In this document: piece by piece, positions 45,175 through 55,635 of the stretch
Layout of the letters: every line of letters starts with the position of its first letter
How positions within the stretch are numbered: the stretch's first letter is position 1
Origin: Microbotryum silenes-acaulis
Taxonomy: Eukaryota; Basidiomycota; Microbotryomycetes; Microbotryales; Microbotryaceae
Reading direction: 5' to 3'
DNA: 64,000 bases
Assembly (NCBI GenBank): GCA_003665825.1
Contig: QPFY01000021.1
Location: forward strand, 186,001 to 250,000
The notes under the pieces: model-generated
Databases searched by the model: none
What the model was told of the DNA's origin: nothing
Seen by the model: the letters and a program-made list of their open reading frames with translations, nothing else
Made by a program: the position numbers and the translations under genes

Positions 45175-47066
45175 TCAAGATGACGATGAGTGAGGTCCGG
45201 ACAACGCAACGACGAGCACACTCAGGTTATCGGAGGAAAAGTTTCTGAAAATCCAAATGGGACGGATTAGTTGAACGGCTTTGTTCGACAAGAAAATAGT
45301 GTAAGCGCTCACTGAAGTGCGTAATCGAGCAAAGCCTTGGAGGCCTCTTGCGGATTCGAGAGCCCTCGAATGATATCGACTGCTTCTTGATCCTGGCAGA
45401 CATCCCACAACTGCAAAATCGCGGTGGCGATTCCGCAAGTCAGCACTTGCCCCGACCCCGCATACTCTTTGCAGAACTGACCCCGTCACACGCCACAATC
45501 AAAAAGTCGTCGTCGGGGCCCAACGTTGTCTCGGTCGTGTAAGGTGAGCCTACAACGAACTCCTTCATTGATGAATCGCCGAGCGATCGAGTGACGGCCA
45601 GTACGCCTGGCGATGAGTGATGTAATGCGCATCGTGATTAGCTTATGTAGCTGATAAATGGCGGTGGTGTGATTGGGACTCACCGTTGACTCGGTTGTTC
45701 ATCACAAACCCTCCAGCGTCCGTAATTCGTTTCGCCTCTTTGGCATCCGACCCTTTGTGGTCGTAAGTCAACCTAACTGCCTTGCCCTTGCGGCTTTCCG
45801 GGAAGAAACGAGGTAGTAGTCGTGGGTGAGCTTCTCGCTCTCTTGATTACCACCTTGGAAGATCATACTTACGACAAGACAGCTCGGGCATCGCCAACAT
45901 TAGCCGTGTATAGCGTGCGCTTGGCTGCCTTTTTGACATCGGCCGGTCCTTTGATCTCGACGTGAGGAGTTTCGATTCCAGACGATGCCGGCCCGGGTGA
46001 GTACATCTCGGCGGGGTCGCCCGACTTGCCGTTTAGCACGGCCTTTATCTTGCTCTTGATATCTTCACGTCGCCCGCCACTCGGGCGGTCAGCGGCGGCA
46101 GTCGACATGCGCTCAAGTTCGTTGCTGTTGTTCTTCTCTTCCGCCTGCTGTGCCGCTCTCAAAGCTCCATCGGCGTCGTCGACGAGCTTTCCCTGCTTGA
46201 CCTCGATCGCGTGTCCCACGCCTGCGGCCTCTCCGACGGCGTTTCCATCTTCGTCTTCAAGTCGTAGGAACGCGACGACGGCGGTGCAGCCCGAGTGTGT
46301 TCCGTCGGCCGCCGCGAGCTGGCTCAGTTTGGTGTCAACGCGGTGGAAGGTTGTGTTGAGAAGATCTGGGACTGGTGCTGCTGGAGCTGTTCTTATAGAC
46401 TCGAGCAGGTGCTGGTGGGCCAGGTTCCATCAGCTCTCGCAACGTTCATTGAAGACATCAGAGCCGCACGTCTCACCTCGTGAAAGTGCTCGCCGCACCA
46501 CTCTGCGGCATGTTTGCCCGCATGTCCATCAAACACGGCGAAGTAGCCCTGACCTCGGATCCCTGCAAAATCGTAGATGAAGGAGTGCGCGCTGTTGGGG
46601 ACAGATCGGACGTTCAAGGTCAGTCGGTCTCCTGACTCTTGAACGGGCCGAGAGTCGGCAAGCTCACTCTTCCATACTCCGACGGCACTTCTTATTTCGA
46701 TCGACGCTGACCCCGACCTTGAAGTCAGTTTCTTGTGCTTGCGGTTCGGGGTGTTGATTTAAGGCCTGTACCAAACAAGAGGATCCCGTGTGTCAGACGC
46801 TAGGTCCGGTCCGGGCGTCACCTGACCCCCCCACACGGTCACAGATCGCGGCCCGCTGCATCGGTGCCCAAGTGAACGACTGACCCCAAAGGTTTCAGCC
46901 CCTTTGGCCTGTGTCTCTTCCCGTGTCTTTGCATCTGGTACGGGCATGCCGGGTTTGGGTGCCCTCGCGTTCACGGCGGCAATATCGAGTGAGAGGTTCG
47001 GCGGTGAGGTAGACGAGGTCGAAGCTTGGGCCGTGTCGGTGCTATCAGAAACGGGTTCCGGGTTTC
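45175..47066 (-). CDS. PTC1: Protein phosphatase 2C, Ptc1 type (5' end unresolved)
   Basis: The catalytic core is spread over about eight exons: [15 protein letters not shown] with [32 protein letters not shown] (metal-binding DGH), [76 protein letters not shown] (metal Asp) and [13 protein letters not shown]. The order and residues match Ser/Thr phosphatases of the Ptc1 group, which dampen MAPK stress signalling. A charged insert of about 100 residues ([11 protein letters not shown] to ADVKKAAKR) sits between the fourth and fifth motifs. The N-terminal extension is Pro/Thr-rich ([25 protein letters not shown]). The first visible exon begins after an acceptor at 47066; the start codon exon was not identified. 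Stop TGA at 45175-45177. Confidence 0.85.
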
Positions 47067-47209
47067 CTGTGCAGCCGTATGAATGAAACAGGTCAGCTGC
47101 GCCAATTCAGAATCGTGCGCGGCCAAGGCGTGGTCGGGCAAGAGCATAGAGGGTTGAGGAGGCTCGTAGGACGACGCCCGCCCCCGGGTCCAGAGGAGCA
47201 GCTTGGTGC

Positions 47210-47590
47210 CTAGGTTGGAGCAGGCGTCTCAGGCCTCGATTGTTCAAGGATAAAGCGCTTCCAATTGAGCTCGAATCCGTTATACAGCATGCGTAGAGCG
47301 AGGCTGGTGATGGCGGATTGGGCGAGGCGAGTGATGAATGACGTCGACGCCCATTGTGCATCCCGGTGCGGTCGCGTGACGGACGGGGAACAGAGGACGG
47401 TAGCGCGGACGAAGAGCAACAATGCAACCTACCTTGTTGACTCATCAATGGTGAGTCGATGCAAGTCGAGTTGACGAGTGGCTTGGTTGCGGTATTGCAG
47501 CGGTCGGATGACGAATCGCGTTGGCCTGAGCGTAGAGTGTGGAGCTGCTGATACGGGCCCGGACACAAACACATTGCAAGATGTGATCAT
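47210..47590 (-). CDS. Possible small gene, unidentified
   Basis: From ATG 47590 a frame MITSCNVFVSGPVSAAPHS continues to LDLHRLTIDEST. A gtaggt donor near 47431 and an acceptor (caccag) near 47301 join it to SLALRMLYNGFELNWKRF and a TAG at 47210. The N-terminus resembles a mitochondrial presequence (RPTRFVIRPLQYRNQ). It may instead be part of the first exons of the phosphatase gene downstream. No homologue is recognised. Confidence 0.3.
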
Positions 47591-49980
47591 GGGGTCAGCG
47601 ACAGCAACTGGATCGGTCTGACCTAATGCTGCCGGCTACTGACCTTGCTGCGTGATGTGCCAGTAAGCGAGGAAGGACTCGGATGTGGTTGGAATGAAGG
47701 CAGCACCCGAGGCTCAGCCCGGTCGACGTCAGATCGGACTCGCACCGTGCAGCACGTATCGCGAAGACGTTATCATATGATCAGGCTTTCGGCTGATCTT
47801 CTTCTTTCACGTTGTACAACAGTGGTCTTGTATTTTTTCAACATGCAATCTCTCACCCTACCCCTAAGACTTGCTACATATGAGCGATGGGGAACCGTGT
47901 GCTTTTGTTTTGCCCCTGCTATACAACGACGTCATTGAGCGATAGATAGATTTCTCAATTCCAGCCAGTTTTATGATCGGCTGATGAAGAGCCCACCTGA
48001 CTACGAGTCTATGCCGACCGCTCGGCTCAGGTCTCAGCAGACTAGCAATGCGGCGACTATGAAGTGGGATTCCGACCGACTCTTGCCTTCAATTTCTAGT
48101 AAATATTGGCATGTTCGCTGTCTACGCCCGAAAGATAGTCGGCAATATAGGGCTTCTAATACGGAACGACGTGCAAGCAGCCTATTGGGACTTCGGGCAC
48201 GCTGCCGCTCTAACCGGTGGAGTACGATCAATGTACCTGATCTTAGATTGCTCTCGCTCTGCAACGCATCTCACACACAAATCTGCAAAAGGACTGGAGG
48301 AACGGGGTCCGATATAAAAGCATCGGAATGATCCTGAATCGAAAAAGAAAACAAAAGAAACCTGGTGAACTGTCGTCTCGAGGGTGGACGAGCCTTCCGG
48401 CACACCGGATCACACTCTTGTGTCGACCGCACACGTGCTGACCACTTCCGACCAGCTGATTTCACTACCATTCGATTAGTCTTCGGTTGAAGTCGGTGTG
48501 AACCCCGCCTGAGCTACCGCACGTCACTCGATGAATACTCTGGCTCAGAAGGATTATCAAGTAATGCGACGTTCCCCTGGAACGCCTGAGAGCGGCAGCC
48601 CAAGTATCAGACGGGCCGGCGGCGACGGAAACGCACGAACTCACGCGATGCCGAGGCTCCTATGTCTGCGGATGCCTGCTCGCGGGGTTAGACTTCGCAG
48701 ACGCATACCTAGCTCAAACCCTCCCGATTTAGGCGTCTGACCCTTACTTCTATATCTGTCTGAGGCTCGGGACGCAGGGTTCCCTGATCAAGCTCCTGTC
48801 ATGTTTGCTGCCCAGCTGCGCTGGAGCGACGGCCATAGGGATGTGGAAGACACCACAGGAGGCGCCAACTATGATGAACAATTGCTTGGAAGTGTTTTGT
48901 GCAACTTGATATACCATCCGGTTTGGAGCGAGCATATGTCAAGACACAGATAACTAATTGCAGACAGTCCAAGGCAAACACCGTGTACCCTCAGGCTGTC
49001 AAACTATGACCACACCAGGTATTATAAGATAAACACCCGTAATACTTATCGTAACTTATGCACCCTATTTCACAAAATGTAGATGAAGTCGGGGTTTTCC
49101 CTGTCGGTCATGTCGAGGAGTGCGTCCTCAAGACGGCCGTCGATTTTTATCAGAATGGAAACGGAACTGAATAGTAGTGGGACGCGTCGTGGGACTTGAA
49201 GACGAACCGAACGGTAATGTTGCCAAGGCGTTGAATGAGGTGAAGCCGTACGAGTGAGAGCGAAAGGGGCCCGCCCTTGATGATGGAAAAAGAGGGGCCT
49301 TGACGAGACAGTAGAGAGGGCTTTGACTTTGTGGCCGCACCGAGAGAGAAAGCTCACTTACTTCGCAGACGCCTTAGTTTCTCCTGCGGTGTTGGAGCTC
49401 ACCCAGCTGCTGAGCGGGGGATTTCGGCAAAACCGACCGAGATGATGTAGTAGACAACATGGAGAACAGATCGGTGCTCGTCGGTGTGAAAAGGAGCGTA
49501 TATAGTGGCGTGCAGCTGATGAAGATTGGGACTATGAACCCAGCAATGATGACAGACTTGATCTTGAAGTGGAACGCCAACCATGACAAGCAGATGACAC
49601 TCCTTACTGCTCCACTTCCTGCAAGACAGGGGCCGCGGACGGCGCGACTCCGTCGATGCCGGTCATCTGATACTTTCAATTGGATACGTGATCAAGAGGT
49701 TCTCCCTAGATAGGGGACTAGTGCAGTGTCACGTGGGAGTAAAGATGTTGCTAGCGGTGATGATGTTCCTTGAGACTAGCTGCATGACTCCAAGAAGAGG
49801 AGTCGTGGCCGGGGCGGCCCTCTCCCCGCTGCGACTAGCACGGCATCAGGGGCCGCTTTCGCTCGCCGTCTCGCATCAGCGGTTCCGCGAGTATGAATCG
49901 CCTGAATCTCATCCTCGCTCTGCTTACCCTCCGTCCCATTGCATCTGTCAATCACTTGATCCGGATCCACTCCTGCCTCA
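47591..49980. other. Long region without a supported gene
   Basis: Only short open frames are present on both strands. The minus-strand frame at 49679-49374 contains HFKIKSVIIAGFIVPIFIS, a signal-peptide-like stretch similar in style to MHFKNLAVLVSSLVALGM at 49981, but without an ATG; it could be a relic of the secreted-protein family. Confidence 0.35.
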
Positions 49981-50321
49981 ATGCACTTCAAGAACCTCGC
50001 CGTCCTCGTCTCCTCCCTGGTCGCACTGGGTATGGCGGTACCTACCAGCCTTGGTGGAGATAGGGGAGTGGTGTTTCTCGACAGTTACAAATGACAACGT
50101 GCGCCTCTGAACTCTACATGTTGCTCTCACAGTCTGGCGGATCCCTTGACCAAACATTCTCACATCAAAGAAAGCCATCATCGAGTCAAGTGCCAGTCAG
50201 TCGGAATATATCTCGATCGAGTCTGGTACGCTGTAGTGGAAGGAAGATACTGACGTACTATTGCTGGAGTACATTTCTCAGAATATGCCTCGTCAGATGT
50301 GATAAGAATGGATGGGGGTGA
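49981..50321 (+). CDS. Small secreted protein, C-x2-C-x3-C family (member C), first intron unresolved
   Basis: ATG at 49981 starts a signal peptide MHFKNLAVLVSSLVALGM. The C-terminus is assembled from 50133-50195 (LADPLTKHSHIKESHHRVKC) and 50282-50321 (ICLVRCDKNGWG, TGA). They are joined by a gtcagt...ctcag intron that splits the codon after the first cysteine plus two bases, giving C-Q-I-C-L-V-R-C. The motif and the phase-2 intron position equal those of members A, B and D. Between the signal peptide and 50133 the frame is the same but interrupted by a TGA near 50090, so either another intron exists that I could not place with certainty, or the copy is broken. Confidence 0.45.
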
Positions 50322-51296
50322 GACAGCGCGTCGAGTGCTACTCGCTACTTCACAAAAATAATGTTCGTGAAACACTGCACAGACCCCTTGTCTGCAAAAT
50401 TTACTGCCACCTCAAGCACTGCTGGAAGCATTGACGCGCAAGGTTCAAACCGGTTCAATATTCTTGCGGTTCAAGTGGAAATCATGCCTGAATGCTTCCA
50501 CACTCGAACCCAGCTTTGAGCGACGAGTAAACCTCTGGGGTCGTGTGGGGTAAGCGCCTGCTGGCCCCCACCCCTTCTAGAAATCATATAGTCGTCTTGA
50601 TCAAGTTGAAACTCAGAAAGTTTGGTCATCAAGTCTATAGCACTATAGCACTATTGGCGAAGTAAGACCCTCAGGAACTCCCGGTTTCCCGCTTAATTAT
50701 GGTGACAGTCCTTCGGTTTCCCGCTTAATTATGGTAACGGTCCTTCATCTGTTAAATGAAGTTTTTGCAATTTAAGGTTATGTAATTGCCCCCAACGGCC
50801 GGGTTCAATACGCAATCTACCACTTCTTTCTCCTGCAGATGTGCTCCACTAAGGTAGGAAACGTCCAGAAACCGGTTTGTGTATTATTCAGGATTCTCCC
50901 TAAGTACGTGCGGAAGAGTGCTGTGCGGCCACTGGCTTCGGCACAGCCTCCTGACGAAACTCGAACGAGGCCAGGCATCACTCGCCAGCACTTTGCCAAG
51001 GGTCGCAGCCATCCTGTTCGCTTGTTTAATGAAGGGTTTGAACAGGCCTGCATATGTACCTATAAGTGCGCGAGGAAGATGAAACGTTGTCGTCCCAGTC
51101 GAAGCCAAGCTTGACAAAGCTCGCCTCCCTATCGAAAAAGACGTGCGAAGCAACCCAAAGGCGGAATCGAAGCATGGACTGAGCCAGAGAAGGCACCTTA
51201 TTCAGAGGGCGCGAATTTTGCCGCCACTGCCAACGTTCAGGTGTCAGTTCGGGAGCGTCGACTGTGCTCGTGATCGATTCGATGAGGGGCAACGTC
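50322..51296. other. Intergenic, with a short tandem repeat
   Basis: No supported gene. Overlapping minus-strand frames at 50884-51292 have no domain. Contains the tandem repeat listed at 50681-50747. Confidence 0.4.
50681..50747 (+). repeat. Two tandem ~33-bp units
   Basis: The unit cggtttcccgcttaattatg followed by gt(g/a)ac(a/g)gtccttc occurs twice in succession with two substitutions. Confidence 0.85.
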
Positions 51297-51575
51297 GAAT
51301 GTCCGATTTGTATGGTATAGCGGCAGATGGCTAGGACCTCCTAAGAAGCCCAAGGTGAGAGAAGCGGACAGAATGATCGAAACGGTGAATAGACAGGGGG
51401 TGGAAGGAAAGAGTGCGGAAAAGGAGGTAGAATCGAGAAACGAGGGAACGAGACGACGAGACTGCGAACTCAGTACTAGAGAGCGATGCCGAACGAGATT
51501 TGAAACACGCAGAAACACAGATTCAGGTAGGATGCTATATTGGATCTCAGAAATCCTCTCCCTGACCACAAGAAG
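51297..51575 (-). repeat. Dispersed repeat, copy 2 (other copy at 1890-2165)
   Basis: The reverse complement begins with a gatccaatata-like stretch and ends cgctataccata, matching the pseudogene intron copy over about 260 bp. It lies directly upstream of the tandemly duplicated secreted-protein locus. Confidence 0.6.
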
Positions 51576-51579
51576 CAAA

Positions 51580-52803
51580 AGCCCGGCCTACATTTCCCAC
51601 CATGGCTCCTCGTTCACCGAGTCGCCGAAGCGCAAAGTGAAGGGCCCTGCATAATGACCTCCTCTACCTCCCGGGCGGCCAGATCGTATATGTGTATCAC
51701 GGGCTTTGGGTTTGAGCTGCGGTTGGCCTCGAGACACCGAAGTATTGGACTCACCCGGAAGCGCATTATCGATAAGCAATTTGCCGAAACGATAGTTGGC
51801 CTGATCGATCGCTGGAGGTGACTCAGCCAAGTCCGCAACTTGCTACTGCTGCGAATGCTGTTGGCCTTGACAATTTGAAATTTAGATTATTATTGGATCA
51901 CGAGTATCATGGTTGAGAGGGGAGTGCCCGTTAGTCAGGAGGTGGCAGGCAATTACGCGATCAACGACTGGGTCCGATCGTTCTTCTCATAAAACTGAAA
52001 GATCCCCTCTCTTTCTTCCTCTGCTTCCTACGTTCTCAAGAAGGAAAAGACGAAAATGCGCTCGCACTACTTCGCTATCATCCTGTTGCACTGTGCTTGG
52101 TTCGGTCATGTCACCCTGGCTACTTTGGTCGCCTTTCAGAAGAACATACCCGAGCACCGGTGCGTTGCGGAACAACTTAGTCCCTGGTGGGGAATCCTTG
52201 CGTTCGCCCCGTGCTGACCAACGCTTCCATTGTGTTCATTTATCAAGCATTGTGACTAGATCTAAGATCAACGAGACCGCTAGCACAGCTTACAACATTG
52301 CAAACCAACTCGCAAGCTATGAAAATCCGACCTGCAAGTGCGTACTTTGGATAAGAATCAGGTTTTCCGCGGGACGGTCGAAGCTTGCGACGAACTAACT
52401 TTTTCAACTCATATGTCCTACGTTTCTGCTACATGGAAAACACAACCTTTATGAATGCAGATCATGCATCAAAGACTGCAAAAGCCCGACATCGCACCCG
52501 TGGTTGCAGTGAGTACTTATCTTGCAAGCAGGAGTCCCCCTCTTGGCTCAAGAGTTTGACCCAGAGCCTTCTTCTTTCGACTTTGTACGTAAAACACCGC
52601 GCGAACCAAAGATCTTTCTGGTGTACGATGAAATGCGTCGTCGGCAAATCTTGCCACTGAAGTGTTCAGGCGGAAGGATCTTCCCACCCGTTGGGTAGCG
52701 GGGTGTGGTGCGATTGATGCAATGGATGGTGCTCAGATCGTTTTACCCCTTCCTCCGCACGGGGGTTCTTTGTCCCCTCAGAAAAGACGTCTAAGATCGA
52801 GTG
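51580..52803 (+). repeat. Tandem duplication unit A
   Basis: About 1.22 kb that aligns with 53040-54268, from ccggcctac(a/t)ttcccaccat to gcagaaaagacgt-like sequence, including promoter, gene and 3' flank of the secreted-protein gene. The copies differ by many substitutions and small indels and lie about 1.46 kb apart. Confidence 0.85.
52056..52512 (+). pseudogene. Secreted C-x2-C-x3-C protein, copy A, frame broken relative to copy B
   Basis: ATG 52056 begins MRSHYFAIILLHCAWFGHVT, like copy B. After VAEQ a net 1-base difference (cttagtccc against gcccc) sends the frame to a stop after FAPC. The remaining exon is still recognisable in the other frame (HLSSIVTRSKINETAS, ENPTCK), and the second exon 52461-52512 (SCIKDCKSPTSHPWLQ, TGA) splices in phase 2 to give C-K-S-C-I-K-D-C. 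The exon lengths sum to 334, not a multiple of three. It could be a pseudogene, or a small extra intron may restore the frame. Confidence 0.6.
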
Positions 52804-53039
52804 TCATTTGATATGTGTCTGTGCCTATGGTAGTCGTATCTGCGCGGGTGCGGGTGCGTTCAGTCATTAGTCACTTTCAAGGTATTGGAGTTTGATCTAT
52901 TGAAGTTAGGGTCCGCGCGGGGCTTTCTTTCCGTGAAGAACAAGAAGCAGATTCGTTCGAGACGTCCTAGATATTCCAGCCGTTTCACTACCTCAATTAG
53001 CCCCTCTTCCTGGTTGTTGCTCGTCCGGCCCGGTCCTCC

Positions 53040-54268
53040 TAAATGCCGGCCTACTTTCCCACCATTGCTCCACGTTTTCCGAGTCGCCGAAGCACAAAAG
53101 TGAAGGGCCCCTTCATAATTACCTCCTCTTCTTTCCTTTCGCCTCAATCGTCCGTGTGCATTGCATGGGTTGTCTTGGATCTGCAGTTGGCCGCGAGACA
53201 CCAAAGTACTTAATTCACACGGGAGCGCTTCATCCATAGGGTAGTTGCCGAAACCGGCGTAGTTGACCTGATTGACCGCTGGAGGGTGACCTGGTGCTTC
53301 GGTCAAGTCCGGAACTTGCTACCGATTCGTGTTGGCCTTGACAGCTTCCGACTGGATCCCGAGTACCACAGTTGGGAGTGGAGTATCTGCTAGTCAGGTC
53401 TCAGAAGGCAATGACGCGATAAAACAGTTGAAATGTCGGGACCGAACCCAGGTCCGGTCGTATTCTCTCACAAGACTGAATGATCCTCTCTCTTTCTTCC
53501 TCTGCTTCATACGTTTTTGAGAAGGAGAGAAGACGAAGATGCGCTCCCACTACTTCGCTATCATCTTCTTGCACTGTGCTTGGTTCGGTCACGTCACCTT
53601 GGCTACTCCGGTCGCCGTTCAGACGGAGACCACCCCTGAGCACCGGTGCGTTGCGGAACAAGCCCCTGGTGGGGAATCGTTGCGTTCGCCTGCTGACCGC
53701 CGAACCTTCCATTGGCTGCATTTATCAAGCGTTACGACTGGCTCCAGCACCAACAATGCCGCTAGCTTAGCTTACAAGGTTTCACGCCGTTCAAGCGATG
53801 AACCCCTACCCTGCGGGTGCGCACTTTATATAAGATTCAGTTGCGTGCGCCGTCAAGCCTTGCGACTAACTGTCCCATTCAATCCTATGTCTTACGTTTC
53901 TGCTGCTTCAAAAAACAACAACACCGCATTCATAACCAAAGAGAATGCGCCAAGGAATGCGAAAACGAACCATCGCACCCGTCGTAAGTCGTTTTCTTCC
54001 AAGGTGTCCCGGACTCCCCCTCTTGGCTCAAAGTTTGACTCCCGAGCCTTCTCTTCGATTATTTTGTGAATCAAAGACCTGCTTCGTGTCTGCTCGGCTG
54101 CATCTTTTTCCAAGCCTGTTACTGAAGTGATCAAGCGGAAGGTTCTCCCCAGCCGTTGGGGTAGTGAGATGTGGTGCGATTGATGCAATGGATGGTTCTC
54201 AAGTCGTTTTACCCCTTCATCCGCACAAGGATTCTTCAGTCCCCGCAGAAAAGACGTTAGAGATCGAT
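53040..54268 (+). repeat. Tandem duplication unit B
   Basis: Partner of 51580-52803. The shared 3' flank includes gtgcgattgatgcaatggatg in both copies. Confidence 0.85.
53539..53987 (+). CDS. Secreted C-x2-C-x3-C protein, copy B (intact)
   Basis: Two exons (53539-53816 and 53942-53987) give 107 residues. The signal peptide is MRSHYFAIIFLHCAWFGHVT followed by LATPVAVQTETTPEHRC. The C-terminus is SSDEPLPCG|ECAKECENEP followed by SHPS and TAA at 53985-53987. The intron (gtgcgc to accaaag) interrupts the codon one residue after the first motif cysteine in phase 2. The mature protein is small, Ser/Thr-rich and has four or five cysteines. No known domain; a secreted effector-like or processed peptide precursor is possible. 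Confidence 0.65.
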
Positions 54269-54555
54269 CGCTGACTGGACTGAAGAAGGGGGACGTGACT
54301 TGATGAAGAACTGTCCTCTGAGCACGGATAATCTGCGAAGTAGTGCCTGATATTGTCTCTCTTACTGCGTCCTCCGCGGGGTATCATTGAGAAGGATCGA
54401 GATATCGTCCAGATTCGAAACATGCATGGAAAGCAGAGGGGAGTCGTCGATGCTTTTTGCTTTCTATTTCGGTAGCTCTATTGCAGTCTTGGCAATCCGT
54501 CACCTCGTGTACGCTTCTTCGTCTTGGTCTGGCGCAGCGCAAAGTTTTCCCCTCG

Positions 54556-55287
54556 TCAACCATTCCAATTGACCCCACCTCGTCCATCCCGACCTCTTCG
54601 CGCCACCGCGTCACCCGGAGTTAAGGAGTTGTCGGTGGTATAATCGGGCAAGGGTATCGGTGCGGGTTGTTGAGGGTGGTAAGGGCATCGCGAGACGAAG
54701 AGGTCTAAAGAGCGTGCTCGTATGATGGCTTCGACGTTGGTCTCGGTGCGCAGTTGTCGTCGCTGTTCAAAATGGGGGAGCGGGAGCGAGTGAGCGCTTA
54801 TTCTCGCCTTTCAAAAAAGGAAATGTTCCGTATTTTAGACTACGAGCTTGGGCCTTACTTTAACCTCTACTTCGGTCTCGCCTCTACCTTGGGTTGTTAA
54901 TCGATCCCGATCCAACCCTTTCTCTATCCTGGTCGAATCCGCGGTTGGGATCGGCGAAGTGCGCGTCTGGTCCAAATGAACCTGATCACAAAAGGCCAAA
55001 ACGCGCGTTCGCTCGTTCCAACGCGTTGTGAGCTCGTTCCAAAAAGAATCGCAGCTGTCGCCGTCTGGATTAGAGAACGATCGGTGCAGGGCGCTGTAAC
55101 GATTGAGACGGAGTGCGATCGAATCGTCGAGCGCTCGCGAGGAGCGGAGTAGCGCTTTAAAGGCCGAGAGGTTCGAGCAGAGCGAGGGCGTGATTTGGGT
55201 GAGGTGCGTCTGCGAAGAGGTGGGCGTCGACTGTGCGAGGATATAAGGTGTGCCGAGCAGAGGTGAAGACGGCGACGATGACGACAT
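54556..55287 (-). CDS. MIX23: MIX23/CCDC58 (CID2 family) mitochondrial intermembrane-space protein
   Basis: Two exons: 55287-54852 and about 54770-54556. The first has TQITPSLCSNLSAFKALLRS, RALDDSIALRLNRYSAL, then FWNELTTRWNERTRVLAFCD; the second has LRTETNVEAIIRARSLDLFV and SRCPYHPQQ. The order of Cys-containing helices, the LDD-I-RLN block and the V-E-x-I-x-RS C-terminal block match the caffeine-induced death protein 2/CCDC58 family, known in yeast as Mix23, an intermembrane-space protein with CX14C pairs that stimulates mitochondrial import. A linker (RTSPIPTADSTR) is expanded. It is divergent from the Cdc1-like gene with about 350 bp between the starts. Confidence 0.82.
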
Positions 55288-55635
55288 GCCGCGCTCTACA
55301 ACTGGATGATTGGAGCGAAGGGGTGAGGGTGGGGATAAGATGAGACAGGAGGGCTTGAATGTGGTACAGATTAGAAAAATATTTGGCTGGGACGAGATGC
55401 GGGAGGGTTACAGTTGAGAATGTGGGGGAAAAGGAAACCAGAGGTAAGCAGAGGTAACCGGTATAAGCCGCCGCTGGTAATAGCGTAATAGCCGCCGGTA
55501 TACGACGCGCACGCTCTCGGCTGCTGCGATCCCGGAACGCGCTTGCCAGTCTTCTCTCTATAGATCCGTCCTTTAGACATGGCGACAATACGAACATAGT
55601 CAATCACCATCAGTCACGTTCTCTTCCCCGTCAAC

